This document shows, piece after piece, positions 8,012-17,349 of a stretch of DNA of 64,000 bases. Each line of letters starts with the position of its first letter. Within the stretch, counting starts at the first letter, position 1. The position numbers and the translations under genes are program-made. Location: positions 868,001-932,000 of the forward strand of contig NZ_AP018664.1 of the NCBI RefSeq assembly GCF_003967075.1. The letters are read 5' to 3'. Source of the DNA: Sphingobium amiense. Lineage in GTDB: Bacteria > Pseudomonadota > Alphaproteobacteria > Sphingomonadales > Sphingomonadaceae. The notes beneath the pieces were generated by a model that saw only the letters and a program-made list of their open reading frames with translations, made no database searches and had not been told where the DNA came from.

Positions 8012-9391
8012 ATGATGACAGCACCCGTCCTCCTCTGGTTTCGTCAGGACCTCCGTTTGTCGGATCAGGCCGCGTTGCTCGCCGCGGTGAAGGAAGGGCC
8101 GGTCATTCCGGTCTATGTGCTGGACGATGAAAGTCCCCGCGACTGGGCCATTGGCGGGGCGTCGCGCTGGTGGCTGCATCACAGCCTCGATGCGCTGGAC
8201 CGAAGCCTGCGCGCGAAGGGATCGCGGCTCATCCTCCGGCGGGGCAGAAGCGCCGACGCGCTGGAGAAGCTCGCGAAGGAGGTCGACGCGCGCCGGGTTC
8301 ATGCCCTTCGTCATTACGAGCCATGGTGGCGCAACGCGGAAAAGGCGGTGGCGAAATCGCTGGACCTCTGCCTGCACGACGGAGGGCTATTGCTGCCGCC
8401 CGGCGCGGTGCGGACGGGATCGGGCGGGATTTATCGCATCTACACGCCCTTCTCGCGCGCCGTGATGGAGCAGATGCCGCCCGCCGCCCCGAGACCCGCG
8501 CCGCGGTTGATCGGCGCGCCATCGGCGTGGCCGTCCAGCGAGTCGCTGAAGGAATGGGCGCTCCTTCCTTCGAAACCCGACTGGGCATCGGCATTCGCTG
8601 ACGACTGGACGCCGGGCGAGGAGGGCGCGCGCCGCAATGTGGCGGATTTCCTCGACGAAGCGGGTGACTATGCCGAGGCGCGCAACCTGCCGTCGCTCGA
8701 AGGAACGTCGCGGCTGTCGCCCCATCTTCATTATGGGGAGGTGTCCCCCGCCTATGTCTGGTCGCGTATCTGCGCGTCGGGGCAGAAGGCGGACGTCTAC
8801 CTCAAGGAACTGATCTGGCGCGATTACGCGCATACCCAGATCTGCGAATTTCCCGCTTATGGCTCCCGCAACGCCCGCGCCGAGTTCGGCACATTGCCAT
8901 GGCGCGACCTGCGCGAGGGGCGAAGCGATTTCATAGCGTGGAAGACAGGGCGGACCGGCTATCCCATCGTCGATGCAGGCATGCGGCAGCTCTGGACGAC
9001 AGGCTGGATGCACAACCGCGTGCGCATGATCGCCGCCAGTTTCCTCATCAAGCATCTGCTGATCGACTGGCGGCACGGCGCGCAGTGGTTCTGGGAGACG
9101 CTGGTCGATGCGGACTACGCCAACAACAGCGTCAACTGGCAGTGGGTGGCGGGCAGCGGGGTGGACGCCAATCTCTTCACGCGCATCATGGCTCCGCTGA
9201 CCCAGTCGGAGAAGTTCGACGCCGCCGGCTATATCCGGCAATGGGTGCCCGAACTGGCTGGCCTGTCCGACGACGTGATTCATGACCCCGAAGCGCGGGG
9301 CGCGCGGCCCGATGACTATCCCGCCAAGATCATCGGTCATCGGGAAGGCCGTGAGCGAGCGCTTTCCGCCTACCGCCATATGAAGCGGTGA
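8012..9391 (+). CDS. phrB: Deoxyribodipyrimidine photolyase
   Basis: The enzyme reverses UV-induced cyclobutane pyrimidine dimers using FADH- and blue light. The 459-residue sequence starts with the antenna-domain motif LLWFRQDLRLSDQAAL. It ends with the FAD-binding helical domain, including WMHNRVRMIAASFL and a NWQWVAGSGVDAN stretch. The latter contains the asparagine and tryptophans used for flavin tuning and electron transfer in class I CPD photolyases. Length and motif order are complete. It is followed after 36 bases by a cyclopropane-synthase-like gene, so the two may be co-transcribed. A blue-light receptor role is less likely because there is no C-terminal extension. Confidence 0.94.
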   Translation: MMTAPVLLWFRQDLRLSDQAALLAAVKEGPVIPVYVLDDESPRDWAIGGASRWWLHHSLDALDRSLRAKGSRLILRRGRSADALEKLAKEVDARRVHALRHYEPWWRNAEKAVAKSLDLCLHDGGLLLPPGAVRTGSGGIYRIYTPFSRAVMEQMPPAAPRPAPRLIGAPSAWPSSESLKEWALLPSKPDWASAFADDWTPGEEGARRNVADFLDEAGDYAEARNLPSLEGTSRLSPHLHYGEVSPAYVWSRICASGQKADVYLKELIWRDYAHTQICEFPAYGSRNARAEFGTLPWRDLREGRSDFIAWKTGRTGYPIVDAGMRQLWTTGWMHNRVRMIAASFLIKHLLIDWRHGAQWFWETLVDADYANNSVNWQWVAGSGVDANLFTRIMAPLTQSEKFDAAGYIRQWVPELAGLSDDVIHDPEARGARPDDYPAKIIGHREGRERALSAYRHMKR

Positions 9392-9427
9392 TTGCAGCCG
9401 GGCGGCGGTTGCGGCAGGAATGACGTC

Positions 9428-10693
9428 ATGAACGCTTCCGATCCGCGTCGCGGCCGCCGCGCCCTGTCCATTCGCCGCCCGCCGGTGAGCGGAAGCCCGA
9501 CATGGCTGGCGCGACGGGCCGCCCCTCTCTTTCATCGCCTGCTCGACCGGATCGACGCCGGACTGGAGGAGGGCACGCTTGAGGCGCATCTGCCGGATGG
9601 AACGCGTCGGTTGCTGGGCGGACGGCTGGACGGACCGGCGTGCGTCGTCAACCTGCATCGCTGGCGCGCGCTGGTGCGTCTGGCGAGCGGCGGATCGGCA
9701 GGCTGGTATCGGGCGTGGGCGGCAGGGGAATGGTCCAGCCCCGACCCGGTTCCGCTGTTTGCTCTTTTCATGCGCAACGCCGCAGCATTGGGGCGCTCTG
9801 CGCGAGCAAATGGTCCGGCGCGATGGGCGGGGCGGCTGTGGCACTGGGCGCGGCGCAACAATCCGGCGGGCGCGCGACACAACATCGCCTATCATTATGA
9901 TCTGGGGAATGATTTCTACGCGCTCTGGCTGGATGCGCAGATGCATTATTCCAGCGCGCTGTTCCGAGACCCCGCCGACCGGATCGAGAGTCTGGAACAG
10001 GCGCAGCGGCGCAAGGTCGATGCGATCCTCGACCGGCTGAACCTGAAGGATGGCGGTTCGCTGCTGGAAATCGGTTGCGGCTGGGGTGGCCTTGCCGAGC
10101 AGGCGATGGAGCGCCACGCGATCCGCTATACGGGGCTTACCCTGTCGACAGAGCAGGCCGAATATGCCCGCGACCGGCTGGGCACCGGCGCCAACATCTT
10201 GCTTGAGGATTACAGGGATGCCACCGGCAGCTATGACGCGCTCGCAAGCGTCGAGATGGTGGAGGCGGTCGGCCAGCGTTACTGGCCCGACTATCTTGCG
10301 GCCATCCACCGGCTGCTGAAACCCGGCGGTCGCGCGGCGATCCAGTATATCCTGATCGACGATGCGATCTTCGACCGTTACGCCCGCGCGGCCGACTTCA
10401 TCCAGACCTATATCTTCCCTGGCGGCATGCTGATGTCGCAAAGCCGGTTCCGCACGTTGGCGGAGGCGCAGGGGCTGGAATGGCGGGACGAGATGCGGTT
10501 TGGGCTTCACTATGCCGAAACGCTGCGGCGGTGGCGGCTCCGGTTCGACCGCGCTATCGAGAGCGGCCTTCTGCCCGCCGAATTCGACCAGCATTTCGTG
10601 GGCTTGTGGCGCTATTATCTCATGTATTGCGAAGGCGGTTTTCTGGGCGGCGGGATCGACGTCGCGCAGGTGACGCTGGTCAAGCCCGCCTGA
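9428..10693 (+). CDS. Cyclopropane-fatty-acyl-phospholipid synthase family methyltransferase
   Basis: The 421-residue protein has the SAM-binding motif LEIGCGWGGLAEQA in a Rossmann fold. It also has the lipid-binding signature HNIAYHYDLGNDFYALWLD with MHYSSALF, and the downstream segments FIQTYIFPGGML and FGLHYAETLRRW. Together these define the CFA/mycolic-acid methyltransferase family, which methylenates unsaturated acyl chains in membrane phospholipids. I chose the ATG at 9428 because the upstream TTG-initiated extension lacks homology-like character. It converges on the SDR gene, with only 4 bases between the stops. Close paralogues act on other substrates, so the exact product is uncertain. 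Confidence 0.87.
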   Translation: MNASDPRRGRRALSIRRPPVSGSPTWLARRAAPLFHRLLDRIDAGLEEGTLEAHLPDGTRRLLGGRLDGPACVVNLHRWRALVRLASGGSAGWYRAWAAGEWSSPDPVPLFALFMRNAAALGRSARANGPARWAGRLWHWARRNNPAGARHNIAYHYDLGNDFYALWLDAQMHYSSALFRDPADRIESLEQAQRRKVDAILDRLNLKDGGSLLEIGCGWGGLAEQAMERHAIRYTGLTLSTEQAEYARDRLGTGANILLEDYRDATGSYDALASVEMVEAVGQRYWPDYLAAIHRLLKPGGRAAIQYILIDDAIFDRYARAADFIQTYIFPGGMLMSQSRFRTLAEAQGLEWRDEMRFGLHYAETLRRWRLRFDRAIESGLLPAEFDQHFVGLWRYYLMYCEGGFLGGGIDVAQVTLVKPA

Positions 10694-10697
10694 CGGC

Positions 10698-11408
10698 CTA
10701 GCCCGCGACGCGCATCCGGTGGCCGGTCGGGGTATCGGATGTCACCAGTCCGACGATGGCGTCCGCCACCGCTTCCGGTCCCTTGAGCGTGGCAGGGTCT
10801 TCGCCGGGGAAGGCGCGCGCGCGCATCGCGGTCCGTGTCGCGCCGGGATCGACGATATGGGTGCGGATGGCGGAGATGTTCTTCACTTCTTCGCCATAAG
10901 CGCCGACCAGCGTCTCCAGCGCCGCCTTGGAAGCGCCATAGGCGCCCCAATAGGCGCGCGGAGCGACGACCGAGGATGTCAGCGCAACGACCCGTGCATC
11001 GGCGCTCGCTCTCAGCATCCCGTCGAACGCGGCGATCAAGGCCTGCGGCGCGCCGATATTCAGTGTCAGGAGGCGGGCAAATTCCTTGGCGTCGATGGCC
11101 TGCACCGCCGCCAGCGATCCCAGCGTCGCCGCGTTGAGCACAAGGATGTCGAGCGCATTCCAGCGCCCGCCGATGGCCTGCGCCAGCCGTCCGATGCTTT
11201 CTCCGTCGGTGAGGTCAAGCGGCGCGATGGTCGCGCTGCCGCCTGCCTGATGGATGCTGTCCTCCACCTCTTCCAGCCCGCCGCTGGTCCGCGCGGTCAG
11301 CACCACATGCGCACCTGCCGCCGCCAGAGCCTGCGCCGTCGCAGCGCCGATGCCACGGCTCGCGCCCGTTACGAGGGCCAGTTTGCCGGAAAGGGGAAGG
11401 TCGGACAT
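10698..11408 (-). CDS. Short-chain dehydrogenase/reductase
   Basis: This is a classical SDR of 236 residues. The cofactor motif TGASRGIG lies at about residues 14-21, LNAA at about 91-94, a catalytic serine at about 145-146, and the YxxxK pair Y157/K161 follows in YGASK. The arginine at about position 40 after the second strand (LTAR) suggests NADP(H) preference. It lies about 80 bases downstream of purF on the same strand and could share its transcript. The substrate cannot be predicted. Confidence 0.88.
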   Translation of the reverse strand: MSDLPLSGKLALVTGASRGIGAATAQALAAAGAHVVLTARTSGGLEEVEDSIHQAGGSATIAPLDLTDGESIGRLAQAIGGRWNALDILVLNAATLGSLAAVQAIDAKEFARLLTLNIGAPQALIAAFDGMLRASADARVVALTSSVVAPRAYWGAYGASKAALETLVGAYGEEVKNISAIRTHIVDPGATRTAMRARAFPGEDPATLKGPEAVADAIVGLVTSDTPTGHRMRVAG

Positions 11409-11488
11409 GAAGCTCCCGTCAGCCCGACGACACTCGGGCGCTTGATTGGCGGAGGAGGAAGGGCGGCACGGTGGCCGCCCGCCAGGGT

Positions 11489-12949
11489 TCAGACGACGCG
11501 TTCGGCGAGCAGTTCGAACTGGTTCTGCACTACGGCTTCATCCTGATCGGTGAGCGTGGTCGGATAATCGCCGGTGAAGCAGGCGTCGCAATATTGCGGC
11601 CGGATGTCCGCGCGCTTCGCTTCGCCCAGCGCCTTGTAGAGGCCGTCGATGGAGACGAAGGCGAGGCTGTCGGCGTGGATGAAATCCTGCATCCCGCCAA
11701 TGTCCAGCTTGTGCGCCAGCAGCTTGGTGCGCTCGGGCGTATCGACGCCGTAGAAGCAGCTATGCCTAGTCGGGGGGGAGGCGATGCGCATATGGACTTC
11801 CGCGGCCCCCGCTTCGCGCATCATCTGCACAATCTTGAGCGACGTGGTCCCGCGCACGATCGAATCGTCGATGAGGACGATCCGCTTGCCCTCGATGAGC
11901 GCGCGGTTGGCGTTGTGCTTCAGCTTCACGCCCAGATGCCGGACCTTGTCGCCCGGCTGGATGAAGGTGCGGCCGATATAGTGCGACCGGATAATGCCGA
12001 GTTCGAATGGGATGCCCGATTCCTGCGCATAGCCGATGGCGGCGGGAACGCCGCTGTCGGGCACGGGAATGACATAGTCCGCCTCGACCGGATTTTCGAC
12101 CGCGAGCTGCGCGCCGATGGCCTTGCGCACCGAATAGACGCTGGAGCCATCGACGATCGAGTCGGGGCGGCTGAAATAGACATGCTCGAAGATGCAGGGG
12201 CGCGGATGATTCTCACCGAAGGGGCGGTGCGAGCGGATTTCGCCATTGTTGGTGACGATCACCAGTTCGCCCGGTTCGACCGAGCGGACATAGTCTGCGC
12301 CCACAACATCGAGCGCCACTGTCTCCGACGCGAAGATCGTCGCATCGCCCAGCGTGCCCATCACCAGCGGACGGATGCCGAGCGGGTCGCGGCAGGCGAT
12401 CATGCCTTCGGGCGTCATGACGATCAGCGAATAGGCGCCCTCGATCTGCTTGAGGGCGTCGATGAACTTGTCGAGCAGCGTCCGGTAACTGGAGGTCGCG
12501 ACCAGATGGATGATGACTTCGGTGTCGGAGGTCGACTGGAAGATCGAACCGCGGCGAATCAGTTCGCGGCGGAGCTTCATGGCGTTGGAGATATTGCCGT
12601 TATGCGCGACCGCGAAGCCGCCGCTGTTCAGTTCGGCATAGAGCGGCTGGACGTTGCGCAGCGATGTTTCGCCGGTCGTCGAATAGCGCACATGGCCGCA
12701 GGCGCTTTCGCCCGGCAGCCCGCGAATCACCTCGTCCCGGTCGAAATTGCCCGCGACATGCCCCATCGCCCGGTGGGTATGGAAATCATGCCCGTCCCAG
12801 CTCGTGATGCCGGCGGCTTCCTGCCCCCGATGCTGAAGCGCATGAAGGCCGAGCGCGACGATAGCGGACGCCGTTTCCCCGCGGGAGACGCCGAAAATGC
12901 CGCATTCCTCGCGCAACTTGTCATCGTCGAAAGGATTGGTCGTAATCAT
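11489..12949 (-). CDS. purF: Amidophosphoribosyltransferase
   Basis: PurF catalyses the committed step of purine synthesis, making phosphoribosylamine from PRPP and glutamine. The 486-residue protein starts with a short propeptide before the catalytic cysteine in REECGIFG (C16), indicating self-processing as in the Bacillus-type enzyme. Glutaminase residues follow in HALQHRGQEAAG and YSTTGETS. The PRPP-binding motif VLIDDSIVRGTT lies in the C-terminal transferase domain. It is divergently transcribed from ccmC across about 200 bases that hold no other gene. Confidence 0.97.
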   Translation of the reverse strand: MITTNPFDDDKLREECGIFGVSRGETASAIVALGLHALQHRGQEAAGITSWDGHDFHTHRAMGHVAGNFDRDEVIRGLPGESACGHVRYSTTGETSLRNVQPLYAELNSGGFAVAHNGNISNAMKLRRELIRRGSIFQSTSDTEVIIHLVATSSYRTLLDKFIDALKQIEGAYSLIVMTPEGMIACRDPLGIRPLVMGTLGDATIFASETVALDVVGADYVRSVEPGELVIVTNNGEIRSHRPFGENHPRPCIFEHVYFSRPDSIVDGSSVYSVRKAIGAQLAVENPVEADYVIPVPDSGVPAAIGYAQESGIPFELGIIRSHYIGRTFIQPGDKVRHLGVKLKHNANRALIEGKRIVLIDDSIVRGTTSLKIVQMMREAGAAEVHMRIASPPTRHSCFYGVDTPERTKLLAHKLDIGGMQDFIHADSLAFVSIDGLYKALGEAKRADIRPQYCDACFTGDYPTTLTDQDEAVVQNQFELLAERVV

Positions 12950-13152
12950 GGGTGCGAACCGGTTCCGTTGCCGTTCTCATGGCGCACCCCAAGGTGGCCT
13001 GTCGCCGCGCATATAGTCACTCGGGGCCGCTTTGTCGCCTCCCTGTCACAAAAAAGGCGGAACGCGGTTCGCAACATTGTGTTTCGCGGCACGGCCATAG
13101 GCGAATGGCCCACTGGCGTTGCTGCGCGGGCATCGCTACACACGCAGCCCTC

Positions 13153-13887
13153 ATGCATCGTTTCGCCAACCCCGCCCGTTTTCTGAAGATCGCGCGACCG
13201 CTGACCGGCTGGCTGTTCTGGCCGGGGCTGGGGCTGATCCTCGCGGGGGCGATATGCGGCCTGTTCGTGACGCCTGCCGACTATCTTCAGGGGCAGACGG
13301 TGCGGATATTCTATATTCATGTGCCTGCCGCCTGGCTCGGCATGGGCGGGTGGACGGGGATCGCCATCGCGGCCCTCATGCAGCTTGTCTGGCGCCATCC
13401 GCTTGCAGCGGTGGCGGGTCGCGCGATTGCCGTGCCGGGCGCGCTGTTCACCGCGCTCTGCCTTGTCACCGGGTCGATCTGGGGTCGTCCGACATGGGGC
13501 ACATGGTGGGAATGGGACGGTCGCATGACGTCCATGCTCGTGTTGTTCTTCCTTTATCTCGGCTATATCGCTCTTGCCGATGCCAGCGCGCGGGATGGAA
13601 AGGCGGCGGGGCAGGGCGGCATATCGACCGTGACGGCGATCTTCGCGCTGGTGGGGGCGGTCAACATCCCCATCATCAATCGCTCGGTCGTCTGGTGGAA
13701 CAGCCTGCATCAGGGGCCGAGCATCACATTGCGCGGGTCGAGCATCGACAGCGCGCTGCTGTGGCCGCTGGGCCTGACGCTGGCGGGCTTCACGCTCTGG
13801 TTCGGCGCAATCGTCCTGATGCGCATGCGCGCCATCCTCGCCCGTAACAAGGCCGAGGCCCGGCTTGCGCGGCTGGCGCGGGGCTAA
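13153..13887 (+). CDS. ccmC: Heme exporter/handling protein CcmC
   Basis: CcmC presents heme to CcmE in the periplasm during system I cytochrome c maturation. The 244-residue protein has six membrane segments. The tryptophan-rich WGTWWEWD motif lies at about residues 115-122, with flanking heme-axial histidines at about H56 (FYIHVP) and H186 (SLHQGPS). The ATG at 13153 was chosen because upstream in-frame codons give hydrophilic sequence not seen in the family. It is the first gene of the ccm operon here; the ATPase/permease pair ccmAB is absent. Confidence 0.95.
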   Translation: MHRFANPARFLKIARPLTGWLFWPGLGLILAGAICGLFVTPADYLQGQTVRIFYIHVPAAWLGMGGWTGIAIAALMQLVWRHPLAAVAGRAIAVPGALFTALCLVTGSIWGRPTWGTWWEWDGRMTSMLVLFFLYLGYIALADASARDGKAAGQGGISTVTAIFALVGAVNIPIINRSVVWWNSLHQGPSITLRGSSIDSALLWPLGLTLAGFTLWFGAIVLMRMRAILARNKAEARLARLARG

Positions 13888-13890
13888 GCC

Positions 13891-14022
13891 ATGAACCCCT
13901 GGCCTTTCGTCATTGCAGCCTATGCCCTGACCGGCGCCTGCGTCCTGTGGCTCAGCCTCTGGAGCTGGCGCGCGATGCGCCGCGGGGAAAAGACCCTCGA
14001 TGACCGGCGGGACGACTTATGA
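13891..14022 (+). CDS. ccmD: Heme exporter protein CcmD
   Basis: This is a 43-residue single-span membrane protein beginning MNPWPFVIAAYALTGACVLW and ending with a basic, charged tail (RRGEKTLDDRRDDL). CcmD is needed to release holo-CcmE from the CcmABC complex. Size, hydrophobic helix (about residues 5-25) and position three bases after ccmC match the family closely. It is easily missed because of its small size. Confidence 0.88.
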   Translation: MNPWPFVIAAYALTGACVLWLSLWSWRAMRRGEKTLDDRRDDL

Positions 14023-14032
14023 GGGGCGGGCG

Positions 14033-14479
14033 GTGAAAGCCAAGCATCAACGGCTGATCCTCGCGCTTGCGGCGCTGGTCGCGATCGTTGCGGCGGGGCT
14101 GCTCGCGGCGTCGGCGCTGAAGGACGAGGCCGCCTATTTCTACACGCCGGACGACATCCGGACGAAGGGCGTCGAGCCGGGCAAGGCGATCCGGCTGGGC
14201 GGCATGGTGGTGAAGGGGAGCCTCAAGCGCGCGCCCGATGGCGTGACGCTGCGCTTCGACGTGACGGACGGGAAAGCGACGGTCCCGGCCACCTTCAATG
14301 GCATCGCGCCCGACCTTTTCCGTGAGGGGAGCGGCGTGGTTGCGGAAGGGGCGATGGACCGGAACGGGCGCTTCATCGCGACCAACCTGCTTGCCAAGCA
14401 TGACGAGCGTTACATGCCGCGCGAGCTGGAAGGCATGCGCTATGACGAGAAGACGCACCAGATGAAGGCGGAACGGTGA
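14033..14479 (+). CDS. ccmE: Cytochrome c heme chaperone CcmE
   Basis: CcmE binds heme covalently in the periplasm and hands it to the CcmFH ligation complex. The 148-residue protein has an N-terminal membrane anchor (about residues 7-27) and an OB-fold domain. The heme-attachment site LLAKHDERYMP has H123 bound covalently and Y127 as axial ligand. I chose the GTG at 14033, preceded by a GAGGGG ribosome site. An ATG at 14000 overlapping ccmD would add 11 residues. Confidence 0.95.
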   Translation: MKAKHQRLILALAALVAIVAAGLLAASALKDEAAYFYTPDDIRTKGVEPGKAIRLGGMVVKGSLKRAPDGVTLRFDVTDGKATVPATFNGIAPDLFREGSGVVAEGAMDRNGRFIATNLLAKHDERYMPRELEGMRYDEKTHQMKAER

Positions 14480-14489
14480 GGATGGCGCG

Positions 14490-16418
14490 ATGATCGCGGA
14501 GGCCGGTCTTGCCGCGCTGTGGCTCGCCGCCGCGCTGGCGCTGCTTCAGCTCTTCCTCGCTTTTTCGGGCACGAAGGGGGGCAAGGACGAGCTGCTGGGC
14601 GCGGTGCGGCCCACCGCCGTGGCGCAGGGGCTGCTGACCGCCTTCGCTTTCGGAGCGCTCATTACCCTGTTCCTGCGGTCCGACATGTCGGTGCTGCTGG
14701 TCGCCACGAACAGCCATTCGATGAAGCCGTGGCTCTACAAATTCGCGGGAACGTGGGGCAATCACGAAGGGTCGATGCTGCTGTGGGTGACGGTGATGGG
14801 CGTCGCGGGGGCAGCGGTCGCGCTGTTCGAGCGGGCGCTGGATCGCGCGACGCACATGGCGACGCTGGGCGCGCAGGCCGCCATCAGCCTTGGCTTCTAT
14901 GCGTTCCTGCTCTTTTCCTCCAACCCGTTCGCGCGGATCGACCCACCGCCGCCGGACGGGCAGGGTCTCAACCCGCTGTTGCAGGACCCCGGTCTCGCCT
15001 TCCACCCGCCCACGCTTTACCTCGGCTATGTCGGGCTGTCGGTCGCCTTCTCCTTCGCGGTCGGTGCGCTGCTGACGCGCCGGGTCGATGCTGCCTTCGC
15101 CCGCGCGATGCGGCCATGGGTGCTGGCGGCATGGGTGCTGCTGACGCTGGGCATTACGGCTGGAAGCTACTGGGCCTATTATGAGCTGGGCTGGGGCGGC
15201 TGGTGGTTCTGGGACCCGGTGGAGAATGCGTCGCTGATGCCATGGCTTGCGGCGACCGCCCTGCTGCACAGCGTCACGGTGCTGGCCACCCGCGATTCGC
15301 TGCGCGCCTGGACGATCATGCTGGCGGTGGTCGCTTTTTCCATGTCGATGGTGGGCACATTCCTCGTCCGCTCGGGCATCCTGACGAGCGTCCATGCTTT
15401 CGCCGTCGATCCTGAAAGAGGCAGCTTCATCCTTGCGCTGCTCGCCCTCTATATCGGCGGCGCGCTGGCGCTGTTTGGCTGGCGCATCGGATCGGTGAAG
15501 GAAGGCGCGCTGTTTCAGTTGGCGAGCCGCGAGTCGATGCTGGTGGTCAACAATCTGCTGCTGTCGGTGATCCTCGGTATCGTCCTGATCGGCACGCTCT
15601 ATCCGTTGATGACCGAGGCCTTCGGGCACAAGGTTTCGGTGGGCGCGCCCTATTTCGACCGGGTTGCCGGGCCTCTGGCGCTGGCGCTGATGGTCGCGAT
15701 GGCGGTCGGGCCGCTGATGCGCTGGCGGCGGGACGAACTTCGGCTGGTCGGGCGGCGGGTTGCGCTGCCAGTGCTCATCGCGGTGCTGCTGGTCGTCGCC
15801 ATGTCTGTTTTCGCCGCCGGGCGCATCGGGCTGCTGCCCTTCCTGGGCCTTGTGGTGGCGGGGAGCGTGGGCGTCGCGAGCCTTCTTCCCCTCTGGCGGC
15901 GCAAGCTCTGGCGCACGCCGCTTTTCACCTGGGGGATGGTGATCGCGCATCTGGGCTGCGCCGTCAGCCTGGCGGGCATGGCGAGCGATTCGGCCTTCAC
16001 CACCGAAAAGCTGATCGCGGCAAGGCCCGGCGACACGATCCGGACCGCTGGCTGGACGCTGCGCTTCGTCAGCATCACGCCGGTCGCGGGCGATAACTGG
16101 ACCGCGCTTCAGGCCGACATGCAGGTCGATCGCGGCGGCGCGCCCGTGCTGATCCATCCGCAATCGCGCTTCTTCGCCTCGCCCCCCACCACCACGACCG
16201 AGGCGGCGCTGCTCACCCGCTGGAACGGCCAGCTCTATGTTGTGCTGGGCGAGGAAGTGGAGGGCGGGCGCTGGCAATTGCGGGTCTGGTGGAAGCCGTT
16301 CGTCACGCTGATCTGGCTGGGTGGCGGCCTGATCGCGCTGGGCGGTGCGCTGGCGCTGATCGGCCGGGAAAAGCGTGGCTGGATCGGCAAGTGGCGGGCG
16401 CGGAGGGCTGAGGTATGA
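14490..16418 (+). CDS. ccmF: Heme lyase subunit CcmF
   Basis: This large integral membrane protein of 642 residues has many hydrophobic helices and the WWD-type motif GWGGWWFWDPVENASLMPWL in the family position. CcmF forms the heme lyase with CcmH and CcmI, reduces holo-CcmE heme and attaches it to apocytochrome c. The flanking histidine motifs (for example NSHSMKPW and the FHPP segment) are visible. It starts 10 bases after ccmE and its stop overlaps ccmG by 4 bases. Length is normal. Confidence 0.96.
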   Translation: MIAEAGLAALWLAAALALLQLFLAFSGTKGGKDELLGAVRPTAVAQGLLTAFAFGALITLFLRSDMSVLLVATNSHSMKPWLYKFAGTWGNHEGSMLLWVTVMGVAGAAVALFERALDRATHMATLGAQAAISLGFYAFLLFSSNPFARIDPPPPDGQGLNPLLQDPGLAFHPPTLYLGYVGLSVAFSFAVGALLTRRVDAAFARAMRPWVLAAWVLLTLGITAGSYWAYYELGWGGWWFWDPVENASLMPWLAATALLHSVTVLATRDSLRAWTIMLAVVAFSMSMVGTFLVRSGILTSVHAFAVDPERGSFILALLALYIGGALALFGWRIGSVKEGALFQLASRESMLVVNNLLLSVILGIVLIGTLYPLMTEAFGHKVSVGAPYFDRVAGPLALALMVAMAVGPLMRWRRDELRLVGRRVALPVLIAVLLVVAMSVFAAGRIGLLPFLGLVVAGSVGVASLLPLWRRKLWRTPLFTWGMVIAHLGCAVSLAGMASDSAFTTEKLIAARPGDTIRTAGWTLRFVSITPVAGDNWTALQADMQVDRGGAPVLIHPQSRFFASPPTTTTEAALLTRWNGQLYVVLGEEVEGGRWQLRVWWKPFVTLIWLGGGLIALGGALALIGREKRGWIGKWRARRAEV

Positions 16419-16942
16419 GGGGATGGCTCATCTGGACGCCCTTCGTCCTGTTCCTCGCCTTCGTCGGCCTCTTCGCGAGCGGGCTGTTCAAGCCTGACGA
16501 CCATGTCATCCATTCGCGGCTGGTGGGGCAGAACCTGCCCGCCTTCGCCCTGCCGCCCGCCGCCAGCGACCGCCCCGGCCTGACGAGCGCGCAGGTCGCG
16601 ACGGGCAAGCCGCGCCTGCTCAACATCTTCGCAAGCTGGTGCGTACCCTGCGCGGCGGAAGCGCCTCAACTGATGGCGCTCAGACAGGCGGGGGTGGAGA
16701 TCGACGCCATCGCGATCCGCGACGCCCGGCCCGATGTCGACCGCTTTCTGGCGCGATATGGCAATCCCTATGCCCGCATCGGTCTCGACGCCCGCAGCGC
16801 GGTGCAGATCGCGCTCGGTTCGTCGGGTGTGCCGGAGAGCTTCGTCATCGATTCGAAGGGGCGCATCGCCTACCAGCATATCGGGGACATTCGGGCCGAC
16901 GATGTGCCGATGATCCTCGACCGACTGAAGGCGGCGCAATGA
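16415..16942 (+). CDS. ccmG: Thiol:disulfide interchange protein CcmG (DsbE)
   Basis: The 175-residue membrane-anchored periplasmic thioredoxin has an N-terminal helix at about residues 6-24. The active-site motif ASWCVPC has C76 and C79, and the cis-proline region follows at SGVPESFVID. CcmG keeps the apocytochrome CXXCH motif and CcmH reduced so heme can be attached. It overlaps the end of ccmF and the start of ccmH by 4 bases each. Confidence 0.95.
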   Translation: MRGWLIWTPFVLFLAFVGLFASGLFKPDDHVIHSRLVGQNLPAFALPPAASDRPGLTSAQVATGKPRLLNIFASWCVPCAAEAPQLMALRQAGVEIDAIAIRDARPDVDRFLARYGNPYARIGLDARSAVQIALGSSGVPESFVIDSKGRIAYQHIGDIRADDVPMILDRLKAAQ

Positions 16943-17349
16943 GGCTTCTGATCGCCCTTCTCCTGCTGGCCTTCTCGCCATCGCTGGCGGCGCAGTCGGC
17001 GCTGCCGCCCGCGCCGTGGGCCAATCGGCAGATTCCGGACGCCGCCAAGGAGGCCAAGGCCAAGGCGTTGATGGAAACCATCCGCTGCCTCACCTGCCAG
17101 AGCCAGTCCATCGCCGATTCGAACGCCAGCATGGCGGGCGACATGCGATCGCAGATCCGGGAGCGGATCATCGCGGGCGAGCAGCCCGAGGCGATCCGTG
17201 ACTGGCTGGTCCAGCGCTATGGCGACTGGGTGAGCTATGAACCGACGGCAGCGCCGATCCTGTGGCCGCTCTGGGCCGCGCCGCTGTTGCTGCTGGCGGT
17301 GGGACTGTTTCTGGTGCGGCGGCGGATCGGCGGGAGGAAGCGGTCATGA
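16939..17349 (+). CDS. ccmH: Cytochrome c maturation protein CcmH
   Basis: The 136-residue protein has a signal peptide (about residues 1-18), the redox motif IRCLTCQSQ with C50 and C53, a three-helix periplasmic domain and one C-terminal membrane helix (about residues 105-128). CcmH (also CycL) reduces apocytochrome disulfides as part of the heme lyase complex. The ATG at 16939 overlaps the ccmG stop by 4 bases and gives a standard signal peptide. A longer in-frame upstream extension was rejected. Confidence 0.93.
   Translation: MRLLIALLLLAFSPSLAAQSALPPAPWANRQIPDAAKEAKAKALMETIRCLTCQSQSIADSNASMAGDMRSQIRERIIAGEQPEAIRDWLVQRYGDWVSYEPTAAPILWPLWAAPLLLLAVGLFLVRRRIGGRKRS

Noticed and set aside
14373..16277. 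Long minus-strand frame opposite ccmF
   Set aside because: Low-complexity translation rich in R, Q, H and E, fully inside an unambiguous ccmF gene.
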